From NCBI GenBank assembly GCA_944388685.1, contig CALXJS010000061.1, forward strand, positions 1 through 8,192: 8,192 nt of DNA, in the 5' to 3' direction. A program made the position numbers and the translations under genes. Shown here piece after piece: positions 6,042 to 8,192 of this stretch (position 1 is its first letter; each line of letters begins with the position of its first letter). Origin of the DNA: an uncultured Clostridia bacterium (GTDB lineage Bacteria; Bacillota_A; Clostridia; TANB77; CAG-508). A model generated the notes under the pieces. That model made no database searches. It was not told the origin of the DNA and worked only from the letters and a program-made list of their open reading frames with translations.

Positions 6042-6058
6042 TTTCTTAGAGTATTGAA
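6042..6058. repeat. 17-bp repeat copy 2 (inverted)
   Basis: TTTCTTAGAGTATTGAA is the exact reverse complement of 5861-5877, about 165 bp away. The pair could delimit a small element or provide paired binding sites upstream of the pilin-like gene. Confidence 0.5.
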
Positions 6059-6096
6059 ATCTAAGTAAAAAACAAGAAATAAAATACGACAATATA

Positions 6097-6125
6097 TTGA
6101 CTTAATTCATCAAAATAGATAAAAT
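6097..6125 (+). promoter_or_regulatory. Promoter candidate for the pilin-like variable protein gene
   Basis: TTGACT (6097-6102), a 17-bp spacer and TAAAAT (6120-6125) match the housekeeping consensus well. The leader would be long, about 270 bases, and would include repeat copy 3. In so AT-rich a region other start sites are possible. Confidence 0.35.
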
Positions 6126-6259
6126 AAGAGTAGCGAACAGAACTATTTTTGTAAGTAGTATGAACATTGAAAAATACATATCATTATTCGAATAAAAAGT
6201 AAATAAATGTGAATACTATTTACGAGAATAGAGAAAATGAGTTAAGGATTTAAGAAAAA

Positions 6260-6275
6260 TTCAAAACTCTAAGAA
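6260..6275. repeat. 17-bp repeat copy 3 (degenerate, direct)
   Basis: TTCAAAACTCTAAGAA differs at one position from the first 16 bases of copy 1 and has the same orientation. It lies 145 bp upstream of the pilin-like gene. Confidence 0.35.
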
Positions 6276-6404
6276 TAAATAAATAGCTTATAGGTTTATT
6301 AAATTCAGAAAATTAGATTTATTTTTTTATATACGGAAAAAATATACAAATGAAATAATACATAAATAATGCAAAAGAAACAAAAGAAAGGAGATTTTAT
6401 AAAG

Positions 6405-7847
6405 ATGACAAAAATAAAAAATAAAAGCAAAAAGAATAATGGTATTACATTAATAGCATTAGTGATTACGATCATTGTTTTGCTAATATTAGCAGGTGTA
6501 ACGATTGCGACATTAACAGGAGAAAATGGAATATTAACAAGAGCAAGTCAGGCAAGTGAGCAAACAGAAATAGAAGAGGAAAAAGAGGCTATAGGACTAG
6601 CATATACTGGCGTTTTGGCAGACAATAATGGAAGTGGAGTATCTGATTCAGAATTGCAAAATGAGTTGCAAAAAAATGGATATAGTGCAACAGTAACAGA
6701 TAATGGAGATGGAACATTAACCGTAACATTTGAATCTGGGAGAGAATATACAATAGATGAAAATGGAAATATATCAGAGCCAACCATATCTAATATAATT
6801 GCTACAATGAAAATAGTTGGAGAAAAAGTAGAAACCCCACCATTGCCAAGTAGTGATTTTACACATACAGAAGGAACAGTAGATACAGGATATGTAATAC
6901 AAGATAGTAATGGAAATGAATTTGTGTGGGTGCCAGTGGATAAAAATCAAAAGATTCAAATAAATGTAACAAGTAAATCAGGAAATATAGAAAGTATAAG
7001 TTTAACAGACCCATATGGAGATGAAATAACATTACCAGATACAGATAATTTAGGAACAAGTTATAGTAATACAGAAATAGAGCCAACTAATAATGGAAAA
7101 TATATTAATGGAACATATAAATTGTCTGTAACAGTGGGAGAAGAGACAAAAGAAGTAGAGTTAAATGTAAAGAGTTTATACGCGAAAAGAATGTGGGAAT
7201 TAGAATTGTTTACAGATGAAGTTGCGCAAAAATTGGGATATGAAAATGCGGAAGATTATTATAATAATAGTATGTATGCTTCTTCTGGTATGACTTTAGA
7301 ACAAGTAAAAAGTATGTTACTAACAATGTATAAGAATTCATATCAGGATACAGAAGATTATACAAAGCAAGTAAATGAAAATGGAGGATTTTATATAGGA
7401 AGATATGAGGCAAGTTATGAAAATGGAAGTGTTGTAAGTAAAGAGTCAACAGTTGCTAATACAGGTTCAACATTAGAAAATGGTAAGCTATGGAATTGGA
7501 TTTCACAAACAGATGCATTATCATATGCGAATAGTATGTATACAAGTTCAGAATTCACAAGTTCATTATTAACGGGAGCAGCATGGGATAGAACATTATC
7601 TTGGTTAGAGGAAACTGGTGCAGTATCATTAGAAGAAATTATAGTAGATAGTAAAAGTTGGGGAAATTATAGAGATGATACTTTTTCAGGTACAACAAGT
7701 TTAATAAATACAGGCTCAATGCCACAAACGAGAGTTAATAATATATATGACCTAGCAGGAAATTTATTTGAATGGACAACAGAGGCTGACCGCACTGATG
7801 ACAGAGTTGATCGTGGGCGGTTGTTACAGCAACAATGGTTCTTATAA
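6405..7847 (+). CDS. Pilin-like leader plus FGE/C-type-lectin-like domain protein, probable DGR target, frameshifted near its C-terminus
   Basis: The ATG at 6405 is preferred over 6369 because AAAGGAG (6387-6393) lies 11 bases upstream, giving 480 residues. The N-terminus NNG/ITLIALVITIIVLLILAGV (G13/I14) is a type III (prepilin peptidase) signal plus hydrophobic stem. Position +5 of the mature protein is Ala instead of the usual Glu. A coiled, acidic segment follows. The formylglycine-generating-enzyme-like domain begins at FVWVPV (173-178), is interrupted by an Ig-like insert (about 181-267), and resumes at FYIGRYEAS (329-337) and YDLAGNLFEWT (448-458). This lectin-like fold is the usual carrier of DGR variability. 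One extra G at 7815-7817 replaces the normal end by GRLLQQQWFL. Removing it restores 510 residues ending at 7938. The protein is probably exported and surface-exposed, with binding rather than FGE catalysis as its role (inference). Confidence 0.8.
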   Translation: MTKIKNKSKKNNGITLIALVITIIVLLILAGVTIATLTGENGILTRASQASEQTEIEEEKEAIGLAYTGVLADNNGSGVSDSELQNELQKNGYSATVTDNGDGTLTVTFESGREYTIDENGNISEPTISNIIATMKIVGEKVETPPLPSSDFTHTEGTVDTGYVIQDSNGNEFVWVPVDKNQKIQINVTSKSGNIESISLTDPYGDEITLPDTDNLGTSYSNTEIEPTNNGKYINGTYKLSVTVGEETKEVELNVKSLYAKRMWELELFTDEVAQKLGYENAEDYYNNSMYASSGMTLEQVKSMLLTMYKNSYQDTEDYTKQVNENGGFYIGRYEASYENGSVVSKESTVANTGSTLENGKLWNWISQTDALSYANSMYTSSEFTSSLLTGAAWDRTLSWLEETGAVSLEEIIVDSKSWGNYRDDTFSGTTSLINTGSMPQTRVNNIYDLAGNLFEWTTEADRTDDRVDRGRLLQQQWFL

Positions 7848-7915
7848 TCCAGCTTGCAATCGTTACGACCTTTCTCCTTCTGACAGCTACGGCGACATTG
7901 GGTTCAGGCCCGCTT
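7782..7915 (+). other. Candidate DGR variable region (VR)
   Basis: From about 7785 the base composition jumps: 67 of 130 bases to 7914 are G or C by hand count, against roughly a third upstream. Codons at presumed surface positions are nearly all NNY (GAC, CGC, GAT, TAC, AGC, AAC, TAT, TGC, CTT, TCT, GGC), as expected when AAY codons of a template repeat are mutated at adenines. Invariant framework codons (RGG, NGS, NPA, SPS, IGFRPAL) lie between them. The segment ends in a G/C-rich stretch, GGGTTCAGGCCCGC (about 7899-7912), comparable to the initiation-of-mutagenic-homing site. Boundaries are approximate because the template repeat is not in the window. Confidence 0.7.
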
Positions 7916-7938
7916 TATATTGTAATGCTGAAAGCTAA
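7816..7938 (+). pseudogene. Displaced C-terminus (40 codons) of the variable protein in the +1 frame
   Basis: Read in the +1 frame from 7816, the sequence encodes GGCYSNNGSYNPACNRYDLS, then PSDSYGDIGFRPALYCNAES and TAA (7936-7938). It is the expected end of an FGE/C-type-lectin-like DGR target, with the GGxYxNxG...NPA...(I/L)GFRPALYC framework intact. There is no ribosome site or start codon, so it can be translated only by frameshifting or after correction. CGTGGGCGG stands where CGTGGCGGT is expected, so one G in 7815-7817 is extra. It is either a real inactivating indel or a sequencing/assembly error. Confidence 0.75.
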
Positions 7939-7998
7939 AGCCGAAAATTTCAAAAAGACGATAAAATTGTTTTAAAAGTAAAATTTTAATCATAAGGT

Positions 7999-8020
7999 CT
8001 TAACGACTTTAGACGTTAAG
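7999..8020. repeat. Hairpin with TTTA loop downstream of the VR, cruciform-like
   Basis: CTTAACG (7999-8005) pairs with CGTTAAG (8014-8020). Across one A-A mismatch a further C-G pair closes a four-base TTTA loop. Short hairpins with four-base loops downstream of the VR are known DGR target-recognition elements. This one lies about 85 bp past the G/C-rich VR end, further than in the Bordetella phage case. Confidence 0.45.
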
Positions 8021-8023
8021 GAA

Positions 8024-8088
8024 GGAATTTTTTCAAATCAAACAAAATGCGTTTAGAAAACGGATTTTGCTAGATTAGGAAAAATTCC
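8024..8088. repeat. 65-bp imperfect hairpin
   Basis: Nested complementary arms span the segment: GGAATTTTT (8024-8032) with AAAAATTCC (8080-8088), AATC (8036-8039) with GATT (8073-8076), CAAAAT (8043-8048) with ATTTTG (8064-8069), and CGTTT (8050-8054) with AAACG (8058-8062) around an AGA loop. The core alone has 11 pairs with one G-G mismatch. It may be an RNA structure of the 3' untranslated region or a DNA cruciform. Confidence 0.5.
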
Positions 8089-8144
8089 CACTAACGTGGC
8101 GCCACTAACGTGGCGCCACTAACGTGGCGCCACTAACGTGGCGT
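8089..8144. repeat. Four tandem 14-bp hairpin-forming repeats
   Basis: CACTAACGTGGCGC is repeated four times without interruption (8089, 8103, 8117 and 8131); the last copy ends GCGT. Each unit forms the stem-loop GCCAC-TAAC-GTGGC, exactly one unit long, so the hairpins tile end to end. The first lacks the outermost pair. The array is much more G/C-rich than its surroundings. Confidence 0.85.
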
Positions 8145-8150
8145 TTTTTT
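8128..8150 (+). terminator. Intrinsic terminator at the end of the tandem array
   Basis: The last repeat forms CGCCAC-TAAC-GTGGCG (8128-8143), a six-pair G/C-rich stem, followed immediately by seven T residues. This is a textbook rho-independent terminator for the variable-protein gene. Confidence 0.75.
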
Positions 8151-8172
8151 GTGCTTTTCAAGCACAAAAAAA
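8144..8172. terminator. 29-bp perfect inverted repeat, possible bidirectional terminator
   Basis: Seven T residues, GTGCTT, a TTC loop, AAGCAC and seven A residues form perfectly complementary 13-base arms. It can act as an AT-flanked hairpin on either strand, and it shares its T-tract with the preceding terminator. The 20 bases to the window end show no feature. Confidence 0.55.
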
Positions 8173-8192
8173 TGGCACGAAAATAATAGAAA

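Larger units (their letters stand above)
5568..6368. other. About 800 bp without a recognisable gene
   Basis: Open frames here are short, extremely AT-rich and lack convincing start sites; none resembles a protein family. The stretch holds the stem-loops at 5603-5765, three copies of a 17-bp repeat (5861, 6042, 6260), homopolymeric A/T runs around 5955-5985, and a promoter-like site at 6097-6125. It separates the metabolic genes on the left from the surface protein on the right, and may be the scar of an inserted element. Confidence 0.6.

Noticed and set aside
5907..6092. Minus-strand 61-codon frame in the gap upstream of the pilin-like gene
   Set aside because: It is built mostly from A/T homopolymer runs (Lys/Phe rich), has no family resemblance and overlaps the 17-bp repeat.
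6369..6404. Upstream ATG at 6369 as start of the pilin-like protein
   Set aside because: It would add 12 lysine-rich residues, has no ribosome site, and would translate through the AAAGGAG that serves the ATG at 6405.
6548..7449. Several minus-strand frames opposite the pilin-like gene
   Set aside because: They are shadows of a long plus-strand gene with clear domain content. Their Leu/His/Tyr-rich composition reflects the reverse complement of AT-rich codons.
8089..8144. Tandem 14-bp units as a CRISPR array
   Set aside because: Copies are directly adjacent with no spacers, and the unit is far too short. They are hairpin repeats ending in a terminator.
7740..8192. A DGR template repeat inside the window
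   Set aside because: No second copy resembling 7785-7915 was found by eye elsewhere in the window, so the template must lie outside if it exists.

Overview
The window is AT-rich, with strong Shine-Dalgarno sites, short intergenic gaps and A/T-ending codons. Its proteins resemble those of anaerobic gut Clostridia (Bacillota): a CsaA very close to Bacillus CsaA, a DUF1836 regulator, a clostridial-type NadD/NadE pair, and a pilin-like leader (G/ITLIALVITIIVLLILAGVTIATLTGENGIL) typical of uncultured gut Firmicutes. No rRNA, tRNA or CRISPR array was seen. The organism call is inference from protein character.

Left part (1-3180, + strand). The window opens with the C-terminal end of what looks like an IS200/IS605 Y1 transposase, followed by a cluster of small hairpins that could be the element's right end. 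A small cupin with textbook metal-binding motifs follows. Then come two NAD-biosynthesis genes, nadD (nicotinate-nucleotide adenylyltransferase) and nadE (ammonia-type NAD synthetase), which catalyse the last two steps to NAD. Next are csaA (tRNA-binding/chaperone-like), a 31-codon remnant of a GNAT acetyltransferase, and a small protein with one N-terminal membrane segment. A possible 38-codon membrane microprotein starts on the nadE stop codon. A bidirectional terminator ends this block.

Middle part (3185-5567). A DUF1836 (MerR-like) regulator on the minus strand is transcribed divergently from an AMP-dependent acyl-CoA synthetase. The two promoters lie back to back, and their -35 boxes together form a 12-bp palindrome. 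This suggests shared control, possibly by the DUF1836 protein. An intrinsic terminator closes the synthetase gene.

Non-coding stretch (5568-6404). No convincing gene is present. It holds at least four consecutive stem-loops (5603-5765), a 17-bp repeat occurring as an inverted pair plus a degenerate third copy, and a probable promoter for the next gene.

Right part (6405-8192), the most interesting section. A long surface protein has a type IV pilin-like N-terminus and a formylglycine-generating-enzyme/C-type-lectin-like C-terminal domain. Its last roughly 50 codons change abruptly in composition (67 G/C of 130 by hand count) and carry a run of NNY codons before IGFRPALYC. This is the signature of the variable region (VR) of a diversity-generating retroelement (DGR) target. 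A single extra G at 7815-7817 shifts the frame inside the VR, so the annotated protein ends early. The normal C-terminus continues in the +1 frame to 7938. The VR is followed by a cruciform-like hairpin, a 65-bp imperfect hairpin, four tandem 14-bp hairpin-forming repeats ending in a T-tract, and a 29-bp inverted repeat. The reverse transcriptase, accessory gene and template repeat, if present, lie beyond the right edge or elsewhere in the genome.
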